From Hahella sp. CCB-MM4 (GTDB taxonomy: Bacteria; Pseudomonadota; Gammaproteobacteria; Pseudomonadales; Oleiphilaceae), in the NCBI RefSeq assembly GCF_002260525.1, contig NZ_MRYI01000002.1:248001-312000 (forward strand): DNA of 64,000 bases, in the 5' to 3' direction. Under the pieces are notes generated by a model. The model made no database searches. It was not told where the DNA came from and worked only from the letters and a program-made list of their open reading frames with translations. Position 1 is the first letter of the stretch. The number at the start of each line of letters is the position of its first letter. Both the position numbers and the translations under genes were made by a program. Below are positions 8,241 to 17,037 of this stretch, in pieces.

Positions 8241-9230
8241 ATGGATTCAACTAATCGAATAACAGACCCAACCACACAACGGACCGGCAATTCAGACAAC
8301 TTTGAAGACTTTAGTCTGACAAACCGCTTCCGGGAACAGGAAAATATCCCACTGATATCCCGCTCTAACGAGTCCGGCACAGAGCAAGACAGCACAAGTG
8401 ATGTGACCATTCTGCCACCTCCCTCTATTCAGGGGGATGATTTCGATGCCGGCAATCTCAGGTCTAAACTGGAGGGACCTTACGGTGGCTTTGATATCTT
8501 CAACATTTTTGCAGTCGTCCACGAGATATTAGCCGAAATGCGTCGCCAGGCCAGTGAGTCTAAACAAGACGCTTACCTTGCACAATGGACCGCATTCGAA
8601 GCAAAGGCTGAAAAAATCGTTAGCGCAGCAAAAAAGGATTTTACTGCGGCTATGGTGAATGGTGGCATGTCCATGGCGGGTGGAATCTGCGGTATGCGCG
8701 CCGGATATTCCGCCTCTAAGCAGACCCGAAATGCCATGAAACTGGATACGGACGTTCCCAAGGCGCCGCAAATCGGATTGGATGATGTATCTCCAACCAG
8801 GCCCACGACTGACCTATCCCCGGACTTGGCCGTACTTGGACCGAATGCGCAAGTCAAGAACGGTGATTCCAGCAATCCGCCCCCTGCCAGCAATAAGGAC
8901 ACTGGAGCAGATACTCCCTCTAGAGAAAGTGTCCAGTTCAAACAACAGGCCATGATCACACAGGCACAAAACACCACCAATACGGGTATGGCTTTGGGCC
9001 AGTTCTTCACTGGAATGGGCAGCATTATTTCCTCAATACCAACCTATTTTGCAGAGTTGGACCGGGCAGCCAAAGAGCGGGATGAGGCCGATGCGACAAA
9101 AGCGCAAGCCGATGTTGAAAGTGAAGCGGATTTTGTGAGATCGGCCGCAGAAGGTGAAAAGGCCATCAGGGATTCCATGGAGCAGTTCATCACTTCAAGA
9201 TCCCAGATCAATATTAAGCTCATGGCTTAA
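8241..9230 (+). CDS. YopD-like T3SS translocator (SctB)
   Basis: A 329-residue protein; YopD is 306. It has one moderately hydrophobic segment near residues 133-155 (MVNGGMSMAGGICGMRAGYS), a Pro/Asp/Asn-rich middle, and a C-terminal amphipathic helix after a Gly/Ile-rich GMGSIISSIP stretch. Position after lcrH and the YopB-like gene makes it the minor translocator. Family similarity is weak in primary sequence, as is usual for YopD proteins. A terminator follows at 9311-9336. Confidence 0.72.
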   Translation: MDSTNRITDPTTQRTGNSDNFEDFSLTNRFREQENIPLISRSNESGTEQDSTSDVTILPPPSIQGDDFDAGNLRSKLEGPYGGFDIFNIFAVVHEILAEMRRQASESKQDAYLAQWTAFEAKAEKIVSAAKKDFTAAMVNGGMSMAGGICGMRAGYSASKQTRNAMKLDTDVPKAPQIGLDDVSPTRPTTDLSPDLAVLGPNAQVKNGDSSNPPPASNKDTGADTPSRESVQFKQQAMITQAQNTTNTGMALGQFFTGMGSIISSIPTYFAELDRAAKERDEADATKAQADVESEADFVRSAAEGEKAIRDSMEQFITSRSQINIKLMA

Positions 9231-9310
9231 ACTCATCTCTAATCTCATATCTAACCTCCTCCATTTCCCCACAGAGATCCTTCAATGCCTACTTGAAGTG
9301 GGGCTTCGAT

Positions 9311-9336
9311 GCCGGCAGGGATGCCGGCTTTCTTTT
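9311..9336 (+). terminator. Rho-independent terminator after the translocator genes
   Basis: GCCGGC, a 6-nt loop, GCCGGC, then TTTCTTTT. It separates the tip/translocator genes from the gatekeeper-export genes, so the latter probably also have their own promoter. Confidence 0.6.
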
Positions 9337-9416
9337 GTTTAGAGAATCTAGTGTTTAGAGAAACTAGTGTTTGGACAACCTAGTGTTTGAACAAGATAAG
9401 GTTTGGACCCGCAGAG
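9337..9416 (+). repeat. 16-bp degenerate tandem repeat upstream of the gatekeeper gene
   Basis: Four 16-bp units (9337-9352, 9353-9368, 9369-9384, 9385-9400) plus a partial fifth, each opening with GTTTRRA and the first three ending CTAGT. They lie in the presumed promoter of the gatekeeper operon, directly after the terminator. An apparent TTG-initiated frame through the repeats is probably not translated. Confidence 0.7.
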
Positions 9417-9523
9417 CTTATTTGTACCTACTGATTAGATTTATATCTACCGGTCTATTTGCATCAACGTCTCAGAAATTAACACTAGACCCAAGTGAAA
9501 CAACCATCGATACAGGTCCATTC

Positions 9524-10648
9524 ATGTCGAATATTCCCGTAGGAATAACATCGCAGCCCGGCAGAAGCTTCGCCGCTGAAGACGCTCAGGCCCAGCCCGC
9601 CGGACAATGGCGGGGAGAAAGTGTGGCACTGGCGGGTTCTGATAAATCTCTATTTGCCTCTGCTGCAGAAGAGATGTCTTTCCTGCGTTCGGAAAAGAAG
9701 GAAGTCGACCTGAGTAAACGGAAAATAGGAGAACGTTCACCTTTGCGGGCAGAAGCGCTGGAACGAGCCCTCGCCTACCTGGAAAAAGCAGCAGATCTCG
9801 ATAAGGACAAGCAACTCAACCCCTTCGTCAAACAACTACTCGATCAGCCAATATCCTCAAGCACACACCTTCGGCAACTATTGCAGCGGCAATTTGAAGA
9901 TGTCTCACAGCAGTACATGGCCCTCGCCTACGTACGGGACCAGCTTAGACGCAAGCTAAAACAGCGTAAATCTGAATCCATCGAACAACTCCTGGCCATG
10001 GTCGATACCGCTCTGGATGAACTGATGGATGAGAGCGGGGTGGCGATTCAGGCTGGAATGAATGTAACCGGAATCGCGGCGAGCTATGCCGATAGACAGC
10101 TGGGAACGCTAAACAACTTGCGCCGTCTCTACCGTGATGCGGTATTAGACTACGGTAGCCTTACTGGAACGTTTCAAAAGATCCTGGCCCAGTATGGAGA
10201 GGAGCACTTTTCTGATTCTCTCACCTACCTGATTTCGGCACTGGGTGCAGATCTGGCTGCAGAAGGTCCGTCGCTCCCCAAAGAAAGGCTGGAAATGATC
10301 ATCGAGGATCTCTACAAGCTGCATTCCCTGGAAAGCCTGAATGACGAATGCTCTGAGTTTCTCTCGCAGCTGCAGCGGATTTACCAGTCATACAGCATTC
10401 CCGGAAGGCTGAAGCTGATGGAACAACTACTGGGGCTTCTTGAAAAGAAATGGCTCAGTACAGACCAAACAAGCAAAGTCATCGAAGCATTAAATATTCC
10501 CGGAGATATGGCGATTTATTTCTGGCGGGGATTTAAGGAATTGATTCGTCTGATTCCGCTGAAGGTCTACAAAGACCCCTTCGAGCGGGAAAAACTGATT
10601 TCCGCAGTCCAGGAGTGCCTGGATCTCTGTATCGAAAATGAAGAGTAA
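9524..10648 (+). CDS. sctW: T3SS gatekeeper, natural YopN-TyeA fusion (SctW)
   Basis: A 374-residue protein from the ATG at 9524 (CAGGT 6 nt upstream); longer TTG-started frames run through tandem repeats. The first roughly 280 residues are helical and match the YopN/HrpJ gatekeeper layout. The last roughly 85 correspond to TyeA: LLEKKW, FWRGFKELIRLIPLKVY and LDLCIENEE align with the TyeA motifs KRW, the RLFPLGVF region and AIESEE. In Yersinia these are two genes; here they are one. The protein blocks effector release until contact and orders translocators before effectors. Its likely chaperone SycN is next. Confidence 0.85.
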   Translation: MSNIPVGITSQPGRSFAAEDAQAQPAGQWRGESVALAGSDKSLFASAAEEMSFLRSEKKEVDLSKRKIGERSPLRAEALERALAYLEKAADLDKDKQLNPFVKQLLDQPISSSTHLRQLLQRQFEDVSQQYMALAYVRDQLRRKLKQRKSESIEQLLAMVDTALDELMDESGVAIQAGMNVTGIAASYADRQLGTLNNLRRLYRDAVLDYGSLTGTFQKILAQYGEEHFSDSLTYLISALGADLAAEGPSLPKERLEMIIEDLYKLHSLESLNDECSEFLSQLQRIYQSYSIPGRLKLMEQLLGLLEKKWLSTDQTSKVIEALNIPGDMAIYFWRGFKELIRLIPLKVYKDPFEREKLISAVQECLDLCIENEE

Positions 10649-10687
10649 TTATCTCAAAACAGACAATATCAACAAGGGAGTTCAATC

Positions 10688-11065
10688 ATGATACAGGCGC
10701 CAGCCATCGGCCACACCCTCAACGAGTTTCTATATCAGATTGGCTTTACAGATTTTACCTGGCATGGCGCACCTTTGACGCTGTCATTTGAGCATTCAGG
10801 TTCCCTTCATATGGAAATGACTGATCGGGGCCTGTTAATAGCACAGTTAAGAGAAATCAACGAGTACGACTCCGCAAATATCATCGCAAAAGCATTACGC
10901 CTGGTGCATTACGACAAGCCATTACCATTGGTCGTTCAGACAGGAATAAAGAGCCACAACCAGCTTGCCTTCATCACTACCCTATCCCCTCAACAGCTCA
11001 GCATTCCCGGGTTGACCGAAGCGGTAGGATTGCTGGAATACCTGCATCATAAAGTAACTCAATAG
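10688..11065 (+). CDS. sycN: SycN-like chaperone for the gatekeeper
   Basis: A 125-residue protein (SycN 123) preceded by AAGGGAG. Recognisable features are the N-terminal helix ending in a short Gly-rich turn, LTLSFEHSGSLHMEM, the KALRLVHYDKPLPL stretch, and the conserved C-terminal LSIPGLTEAVGLLEYLH. SycN normally works with YscB on YopN. No YscB gene is seen, so SycN may act alone or pair with another chaperone in the window. Confidence 0.72.
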   Translation: MIQAPAIGHTLNEFLYQIGFTDFTWHGAPLTLSFEHSGSLHMEMTDRGLLIAQLREINEYDSANIIAKALRLVHYDKPLPLVVQTGIKSHNQLAFITTLSPQQLSIPGLTEAVGLLEYLHHKVTQ

Positions 11066-11077
11066 GTGCGTTGATCT

Positions 11078-11470
11078 ATGGACCTGGTGACCTTTACAGA
11101 AGGCATACAAAGCATACACGTACAGGAAAGTGGCGCGTCTCCTGTCGATACAACGCCTTCGAAACCTTTTGTTCCTCTGGGCGAATCCGTCGTACAACAT
11201 ACCGAAGCGCTGTTTACGCCTCACTCCACCAACCGGGATATATTGCGCTCACTCCTCATACCGGCCAGTCATGAAGGTGTTGATCCCAATGAATACGATG
11301 CCCTGTCTTCAACGACGCTTGCGGCATTGCTGAATATGAAACCTCATTCAACAGATCAAAAGGACTCTGCGTTTCTTCGAACCCTGAAACGGGCTCTGGA
11401 TGTCCTCGATTCATTGGAACAGGACAGACAACTGTTAAAAAGCAACCTGACGGCACTGGAGAAAGTGTGA
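11078..11470 (+). CDS. sctX: YscX-like early T3SS substrate (SctX)
   Basis: A 130-residue protein (YscX 122). The N-terminal EGIQSIHV, the PLGESVVQHTEALF segment and the C-terminal helix [28 protein letters not shown] pattern parallel YscX. YscX and YscY are found only in Ysc-type systems and interact with YscV. The gene overlaps sctY by 4 nt (GTGA). Confidence 0.72.
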   Translation: MDLVTFTEGIQSIHVQESGASPVDTTPSKPFVPLGESVVQHTEALFTPHSTNRDILRSLLIPASHEGVDPNEYDALSSTTLAALLNMKPHSTDQKDSAFLRTLKRALDVLDSLEQDRQLLKSNLTALEKV

Positions 11471-11826
11471 ATAAGGATCTCAGGACAGAAGACATACTCA
11501 ACCCACAACAGTATGACTGGCTAAGCGGCGTAGCAACGGTATATCTGCAAACCAGGCAATATGCCAAAGCACAGCCGCTTTTATCGCTACTGGTCAGACT
11601 CTATCCGAGTGATCAGAAGCCGCTTATGCAACTAGCCTATCTCCACTACTTACAGGGAAATGCGGAACAGGCACTGAAGTGCTGTGATCGATGTGAGAGT
11701 AGTGCACAGGGCGTAAAAGACCGCCGACTCTATTTGCTTCGATCTTTCTGTCACTTAAAGCTGGGAAATAAAAACCTGGCTACGGACAACTACCACTACT
11801 TTTCGGCTTCGAGGATGATGCCATGA
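11467..11826 (+). CDS. sctY: YscY-like chaperone of YscX (SctY)
   Basis: A 119-residue TPR protein (YscY 114) starting with GTG inside the sctX stop. TPR helices are at [20 protein letters not shown] and [18 protein letters not shown]. It also overlaps the following sctV start by 4 nt. Position between sctX and sctV is the same as in Yersinia and Pseudomonas. Confidence 0.8.
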   Translation: MNKDLRTEDILNPQQYDWLSGVATVYLQTRQYAKAQPLLSLLVRLYPSDQKPLMQLAYLHYLQGNAEQALKCCDRCESSAQGVKDRRLYLLRSFCHLKLGNKNLATDNYHYFSASRMMP

Positions 11827-13907
11827 ATCTTGCCCGCCTGACCCCCACCCTGCATATGCTCTCCGGTCGCAAAGACGTGTTGTTTGCAACCATGCTGGTG
11901 GCGGTTATTTTCATGATGATCCTGCCCCTCCCTACCGGATTGGTGGATGTTCTTATCGGCATCAATATGGGGCTCGCCGTTGTACTGCTAATGGTCGCGG
12001 TATACCTGCATTCTCCACTGGAGTTTGTCGCATTTCCCTCAGTCCTGCTGATTACGACACTGTTCCGTCTTTCACTCTCGATCACCACAACGCGATTGAT
12101 TTTATTGCAGGCTGATGCCGGGTCCATTATCGAGGCATTCGGCAGCTTTGTGGTCGGCGGAAACCTGGTCGTCGGGTTGGTAATCTTCCTGATCATCACC
12201 GTGGTTCAGTTTCTGGTGATCACTAAAGGCTCCGAACGGGTCGCCGAAGTGAGTGCCCGCTTTTCTCTGGATGCCATGCCCGGCAAGCAGATGAGCATCG
12301 ACGGCGACATGCGCGCTGGCGTAATCGATGTTGATGAAGCCAGGCATCGGCGTTCACAGGTACAAAAAGAAAGCCAGCTTTACGGCTCGATGGATGGTGC
12401 CATGAAATTCGTGAAGGGCGATAGTATTGCCGGTCTGATCATTATCGCGGTGAATATACTGGGGGGCATTGCCATAGGCACACTACAGAACGGCATGACC
12501 TCAGGCGAAGCCCTGGAACTCTATGCCATCCTGACCATCGGCGACGGCCTTGTGGCCCAGATTCCCGCTCTGTTCATTGCCATTACTGCCGGGATTATCG
12601 TAACCCGGGTCACTACGGATGAATCTGAAAATCTGGGGGCTGATATCGCCAATCAGATCTCCGGCAAGCCCCAGGCCATTTTGATCGGTGGGGGGCTGCT
12701 ATTTGCGTTCGCCTTGATTCCCGGCTTTCCAACGTTCACATTCATTGCACTGGCAGTGACATTGCTCACTGCCGGGTACATGATCCTCAAGAAGTCACGG
12801 GCAACAGCAGACCGTGATCACAGGCCACTCACCGCGATGGCTGCGGCAGGGCAGCCTCCGACCAGAGCACAACTGAATGAGGCGGAAGAGTTCACCTTCA
12901 CGGTCCCCCTGATGGTCGACTTGGCTGCGGATGCAGAAGAGGCCCTGGATACCAACGAGCTGAATGAGGAAATCCTCAAGATACGCCGCGCGCTCTATCT
13001 GGACTTGGGCGTCCCTTTTCCCGGCATACATCTACGCATCAATCATTCGCTGAGCGGCGGCTGCTACCGGATACATCTTCAGGAAACGCCTATCGCGGAG
13101 GGGGAAATCAGACCTCGACAGATTTTGGTCAGAGACCAGAAGGAACAGCTGGAGCTTCTCTCCATTGAACATCAAAGCGAAGTGGAGTTACTACCCAATG
13201 TACCCGCCTACTGGGTGGAACAGAGCCATCGTTCCTCGCTGGAGAGAATGGAAGTCGCCTATCTGACGCCACCGCGGGTACTGAGCTATCACCTTTCCAT
13301 TATCCTGAAAAAATACGCCCAGGACTTTATCGGTATCCAGGAAACCCGTTTTCTGCTGGAAAAAATGGAAGATCGATATGGAGAATTGGTTAAGGAAGTA
13401 CAGCGTTTACTGCCCATCCAGAAAATCACTGAGATTTTCCAGCGCCTGGTTTCCGAGGACATCTCTATCCGTAACCTGCGTAATATTCTGGAAGCGCTGG
13501 TGGAATGGGGGCAGAAGGAAAAAGAAACCGTTTTACTGACCGAATATGTCCGCAACAACCTTCGCCGCTACATCAGCTACAAATACAGCAATGGCCAGAA
13601 TGTCCTGCCGGGGTATTTACTGGATCAATCACTGGAAGACTGCATACGTAACGGCATCCGACAAACATCCGCCGGCGCTTACCTGGCCCTGGACCCGGAT
13701 ACGACCCGTCAGATCGTCGAAGTCACTCGGAAGACCGTCGGAGATATCCATCAGACAACTCACAAACCTGTACTCATCACCTCAATGGATATCCGCCGCT
13801 ATATGAGAAAGTTATTGGAAAGGGAGTTACATCAGTTGCCGGTGCTGTCCTATCAGGATTTAACACCGGAGATTACGATTCAACCGTTGGGGAGAGTTGG
13901 GCTATAA
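11823..13907 (+). CDS. sctV: T3SS export gate protein SctV (YscV/LcrD)
   Basis: A 694-residue inner-membrane protein (LcrD about 704). Roughly the first 330 residues hold about eight transmembrane helices and the FHIPEP-family signature near residue 145-165 ([19 protein letters not shown]). The C-terminal cytosolic half forms the nonameric ring that receives substrate-chaperone complexes. It is the last gene of this operon. No clear terminator is visible before the convergent lipoprotein gene. Confidence 0.97.
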   Translation: MNLARLTPTLHMLSGRKDVLFATMLVAVIFMMILPLPTGLVDVLIGINMGLAVVLLMVAVYLHSPLEFVAFPSVLLITTLFRLSLSITTTRLILLQADAGSIIEAFGSFVVGGNLVVGLVIFLIITVVQFLVITKGSERVAEVSARFSLDAMPGKQMSIDGDMRAGVIDVDEARHRRSQVQKESQLYGSMDGAMKFVKGDSIAGLIIIAVNILGGIAIGTLQNGMTSGEALELYAILTIGDGLVAQIPALFIAITAGIIVTRVTTDESENLGADIANQISGKPQAILIGGGLLFAFALIPGFPTFTFIALAVTLLTAGYMILKKSRATADRDHRPLTAMAAAGQPPTRAQLNEAEEFTFTVPLMVDLAADAEEALDTNELNEEILKIRRALYLDLGVPFPGIHLRINHSLSGGCYRIHLQETPIAEGEIRPRQILVRDQKEQLELLSIEHQSEVELLPNVPAYWVEQSHRSSLERMEVAYLTPPRVLSYHLSIILKKYAQDFIGIQETRFLLEKMEDRYGELVKEVQRLLPIQKITEIFQRLVSEDISIRNLRNILEALVEWGQKEKETVLLTEYVRNNLRRYISYKYSNGQNVLPGYLLDQSLEDCIRNGIRQTSAGAYLALDPDTTRQIVEVTRKTVGDIHQTTHKPVLITSMDIRRYMRKLLERELHQLPVLSYQDLTPEITIQPLGRVGL

Positions 13908-13946
13908 CCTCACCGCCAATTATTGCTATTGAGCCCAGAAAAACGG

Positions 13947-14372
13947 CTATTCAAGATTGATCAGTTTGATAGCCCCATTACTTACATCAACACCAAAATC
14001 ACCATTCACATAGGGCAGAAATCCTTCGCATCCCATACTTCCACTGATATGGTATTGACCAGGTAGCAGATCCTTGGCTTCAACACGAGTTGTCCGTCCG
14101 GGAACGGGTTCTCCATAGACAAATGGGAAATCCGTTGGCTTTATTTCCGTGTCTAACTGGTCATCAACGACTTCCCAGTATACACAGTCATTAGCACAGT
14201 CTTTACGGGAGACCGTCACCGAAACCACATAGATCGGCAGGTTGTTGCATTCATCAAGAACATCTTCGCTGCTAAAGTAGGTTTTGTTTTCCTTCTGCTC
14301 CGCGGTAATCACAAACCAGCGGCTACAGCCAACAAGCGACATCAATATAGTGATCGAAATTAATAGTTTCAT
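13947..14372 (-). CDS. Small lipoprotein, unknown function
   Basis: A 141-residue protein with signal peptide and lipobox LVGC at residues 13-16. The mature part contains several Cys (CNNLP, CANDCVYW, GCEG), suggesting disulfides. Its ATG overlaps the TGA of the preceding metalloprotease-like gene (ATGA), so the two are translationally coupled and probably work together; an inhibitor, anchor or immunity role is possible but unproven. I do not recognise a family. Confidence 0.7.
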   Translation of the reverse strand: MKLLISITILMSLVGCSRWFVITAEQKENKTYFSSEDVLDECNNLPIYVVSVTVSRKDCANDCVYWEVVDDQLDTEIKPTDFPFVYGEPVPGRTTRVEAKDLLPGQYHISGSMGCEGFLPYVNGDFGVDVSNGAIKLINLE

Positions 14373-14950
14373 TTTAGATTCGGCTTAGAATAGGATTTCT
14401 GGTAGGTCTTGACATAAGACGGATTTAGCAAAAAATTTTTTAACACATCCTTGTATAGTTTAAGTCTCGCAGAATGTGTAAGCCCCGAATTTTGCAGGAA
14501 AAACTGATTTGGACCTGATCGTCTTGGGTTTACGTTGAAAAACACCACTCTTGAGTAATCCTCAAGAATTTGAGCCTGTTGCTCCATTCTGTAATCAAGC
14601 AAATCCCATTTTGAATCTAGCCGATAAAAATAGGCTTTTCCATAATCGCCGAAGTGGAGTAATGAATTACCAATTGCAGATAGTATAGGGTTCAATACTC
14701 TATTCTGTTTCTGCCAGACATGTGTCATCTCATGCAGGAAGAATGCTTTTTCATCGACAGAATTAGAAATCCCATAGTCTGCTACCACCTTGCCATCGAC
14801 ATATATGTTTCCGTTGGGTGTCATTCCACTATTGGAAGGCTGGAAAAATACTGCCTTTTGAAAATGAATTTTAACTGCCGAATAGTCTACTGAAATGCCA
14901 AAAAGATTTTTCGCCAACGCAACTTCATTACTTGTTAAACTTCGTGCCAT
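14369..14950 (-). CDS. HEXXH putative zinc metalloprotease (vgr-related family)
   Basis: A 193-residue protein. FLHEMTHVWQ at residues 71-80 supplies HEXXH (73-77) and the EQQAQILEDY helix (from 123) could supply the third, Glu ligand. The opening MARSLTSNEVALAKNLFG and the MTPNGNIYV strand match the family often annotated as 'vgr related' or 'type IV secretion Rhs'. It lacks a signal peptide. It could be a secreted toxin or a housekeeping zincin; no T6SS or Rhs gene is nearby. Confidence 0.7.
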   Translation of the reverse strand: MARSLTSNEVALAKNLFGISVDYSAVKIHFQKAVFFQPSNSGMTPNGNIYVDGKVVADYGISNSVDEKAFFLHEMTHVWQKQNRVLNPILSAIGNSLLHFGDYGKAYFYRLDSKWDLLDYRMEQQAQILEDYSRVVFFNVNPRRSGPNQFFLQNSGLTHSARLKLYKDVLKNFLLNPSYVKTYQKSYSKPNLK

Positions 14951-15104
14951 GAATACTCCTTGTATGGCCAGGAACAGCTCTTGCTGCTTTAAAAACAGAC
15001 AAGTATGCCTTCCACAAGATTAGTTGTCTGTAAGAAAAATCTCACTAGACAGTAGGTGAATTGATCTTCCTTGGTGATCGCCACACTCCAGAAAGGGTAA
15101 TGGA

Positions 15105-15503
15105 TCATAAGCAATCCAAAACTTCTGCAATCTTAAATCCATTATGGACATCAAAAAAATCACTATCAATGAATGCTGCCCTAACACGAGCTCCGGTGGC
15201 GAGGTTCCAACGATAGTCATTTATTGTATTGTCTGAGAAAAGCACCTCTACATCACACTCTTTCGCTATATGTACCGCTATTTCCAAGTCACTTCTTTTT
15301 TCTGGGAACCCATACATGTCGATCCATAGAGGAAAGTCACCTGCTAAACTGGTTAACACCAAATTAGTCCCAGGCTCTATATCATAGAAGTCACCACAGT
15401 TTTCAATGTAACCAACACTTTCTTGGTTAATACCAAATACTCTAGAAATAACATCGCATAAGCGGTTTCGGTCAATATGTTGAGATAAACAAATGCAGTT
15501 CAC
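15105..15503 (-). CDS. Hypothetical protein, immunity-like size
   Basis: A 132-residue frame starting at GTG with a poor ribosome site, so the start is uncertain. The sequence has normal protein character (FPLWIDMYGF, acidic C-terminal half) and no signal peptide. The local DNA is visibly AT-rich compared with the T3SS genes, as for the two genes downstream. I recognise no family. Confidence 0.5.
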   Translation of the reverse strand: MNCICLSQHIDRNRLCDVISRVFGINQESVGYIENCGDFYDIEPGTNLVLTSLAGDFPLWIDMYGFPEKRSDLEIAVHIAKECDVEVLFSDNTINDYRWNLATGARVRAAFIDSDFFDVHNGFKIAEVLDCL

Positions 15504-15543
15504 GGATAGTTGTGCGAGTGGCTATAAGATCAGACTGAGAAGT

Positions 15544-15877
15544 TTACATTAATCCCCCCTCATACAAGTAATAAACTGACGCGGGATCTTCCTCAAGCTC
15601 CTCGGTATAGCTGTATTCCGAGTTATCTATAAATAACTCTAACCTTACATCCGCATTTGGCTTACATTTCCTTAGATAAACCACGGTGCCTTCAGGAAGA
15701 ACAATACCGCTTTCTGAATTAAACGCTATTTAGTTTATGCGGTGTGAATTCTTTCATGCAAAGAACATTATAATCAGAAAGGAATCATCCACTGTAAAAG
15801 CCACTGCCAAAAATCAGTACAATGAATAAAAGTCCCCTGATGGTAACAATTAGCGATTTCAGTATTTTTCCGAGCAT
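15544..15877 (-). pseudogene. Decayed small membrane protein gene
   Basis: From an ATG at 15877 the minus strand encodes MLGKILKSLIVTIRGLLFIV and a continuing hydrophobic helix, then hits an in-frame TGA at 15785-15787. The same frame continues with protein-like sequence (FLSDYNVLCMKEFTPHKLNSV) to a TAA at 15719-15721. A one-base frame change there restores a 58-residue acidic tail (NSESGIVLPEGTVVYLRKCK and onward) ending at 15544. The simplest reading is one gene of about 110 codons broken by a stop and a frameshift. The intact 30-residue N-terminal peptide could still be made. Confidence 0.5.
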
Positions 15878-16117
15878 TTTATTTTTCACAGCTTATTCTT
15901 ACCCGTTAGAAGTAAGCCTCACGATAAGCTTGTCAACCAGCCAATACAATTATTCGGGTGCCAGAATGCTGTCGTGGATTTTGGTTTAACCATTCAATAT
16001 ATGTTCGAGAAAGTCTCAGATTACATGTTTTCCTAAAAGAAAAATCCGGAGAGAAACGACTTGATAGATATAAACTCCAATATCTATCAAGCCTGTTTAA
16101 CAGCTTATAGCTGTGAG
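15878..16117. other. AT-rich intergenic region
   Basis: I see no gene, promoter pair or terminator that can be supported. It lies between the decayed membrane protein gene and the end of effector candidate 1. Confidence 0.4.
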
Positions 16118-16189
16118 TTGATAGTAGGCTACTACTGAGAATTAATAGTGGGCTACTGCTGAGAATTAATAGTATGCTCCTGCTGAGCC
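16118..16189 (-). repeat. Three 24-bp tandem repeats at and beyond the effector stop codon
   Basis: Units 16118-16141, 16142-16165 and 16166-16189. On the minus strand the in-frame reading is AQQEHTIN, SQQ-stop-PTIN, SQ-stop-stop-PTIN, SQL-stop. The same eight-codon repeat therefore continues past the present stop, with stop codons replacing coding positions. Confidence 0.75.
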
Positions 16190-16992
16190 AGTTCTGCAGA
16201 ATGAGCCGCTTCGAAAGCTTCCCCTGTATCCTTAAAATGCTGGCTTAGAATCTTTTGATTACCCGTTCCCATATGGGCACTTCTTACGGCATGGTCCCTC
16301 AGGTCACCCACGAACTCTTCCATTCTATCCAGATTTACAGCCTCAAATGCCTGATTTTTGCTCAGGGGATTCAATTGAAATTCTTCCTGAAGCTGTTCCA
16401 TAACCTGACCATGAGCTTTCGCCGTTTGGATAAACTGGGACATATTGTCGATCGCTTTGGTCACACAATTTTCCGTCCTTTGCTGCGTCCCGTCATTTAC
16501 CAGACCGTTCGGTCGCCATGAGTAAGGAGCCTTTTCACCTACAAGTCTTTGCTGGTAGTTCTCAAAGGCCGCATATAGACCCGCACCCACTGGAATCGTT
16601 ACCGCCATGGCTTTAGGATCTTTCATCACTCCAGTTTCATTATGGACAGCACCGATTGCAGTCGCATTCGGCCTCCCCAACTTGTTGAACAACCAGATTT
16701 TGAGACTGCCCAGGAGGCCGTCCGGAGAAAAACCAGTCGAAATGCTGGCAGGCTCCGGCCTCCCCTCTCCAGCTTCCATGGGTCGGGCAGTATTTTTCCC
16801 ATGTAGAAGTGTATGTCCGGCATAAGAGGCTGCAAGAGCCCCAAAGAAACCTTGTCTGGATCTTCCCTGGAACGAACATCCGGCTCGGTAGAACAGCTCT
16901 TTAACGCTCTTCAGAAAGCTTGCATCCTTATTTTGCCCGCTTCCCATGATCGGCACCCGTGGTTGAACCACCATACCTATGACTCTGCTCAT
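16153..16992 (-). CDS. Candidate T3SS effector 1
   Basis: A 279-residue protein of no recognised family, lying 45 bp downstream of a CesT-type chaperone gene on the same strand. It has no signal peptide. Residues 1-35 are polar/basic, then a small-residue segment GFFGALAASYAGHTLL and an ALA/GLY-rich AVTIPVGAGLYAAF, and a helical C-terminal third. The C-terminus ends in a remnant of an eight-residue repeat. The effector call rests on the chaperone pairing and T3SS context; no catalytic motif is visible. Confidence 0.55.
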   Translation of the reverse strand: MSRVIGMVVQPRVPIMGSGQNKDASFLKSVKELFYRAGCSFQGRSRQGFFGALAASYAGHTLLHGKNTARPMEAGEGRPEPASISTGFSPDGLLGSLKIWLFNKLGRPNATAIGAVHNETGVMKDPKAMAVTIPVGAGLYAAFENYQQRLVGEKAPYSWRPNGLVNDGTQQRTENCVTKAIDNMSQFIQTAKAHGQVMEQLQEEFQLNPLSKNQAFEAVNLDRMEEFVGDLRDHAVRSAHMGTGNQKILSQHFKDTGEAFEAAHSAELAQQEHTINSQQ

Positions 16993-17037
16993 AGTATTTC
17001 TCCAATATCATTAGTGAGTGATGAATCAATGCGTGTG

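Noticed and set aside
9371..9523. N-terminal extension of the gatekeeper from a TTG at 9371
   Set aside because: It runs through the 16-bp tandem repeats, lacks a good ribosome site and gives a hydrophobic start unlike T3SS gatekeepers; the ATG at 9524 is better.
16118..16189. Possible CRISPR or attachment site
   Set aside because: Units are contiguous with no spacers, and no cas, integrase or tRNA gene is present.
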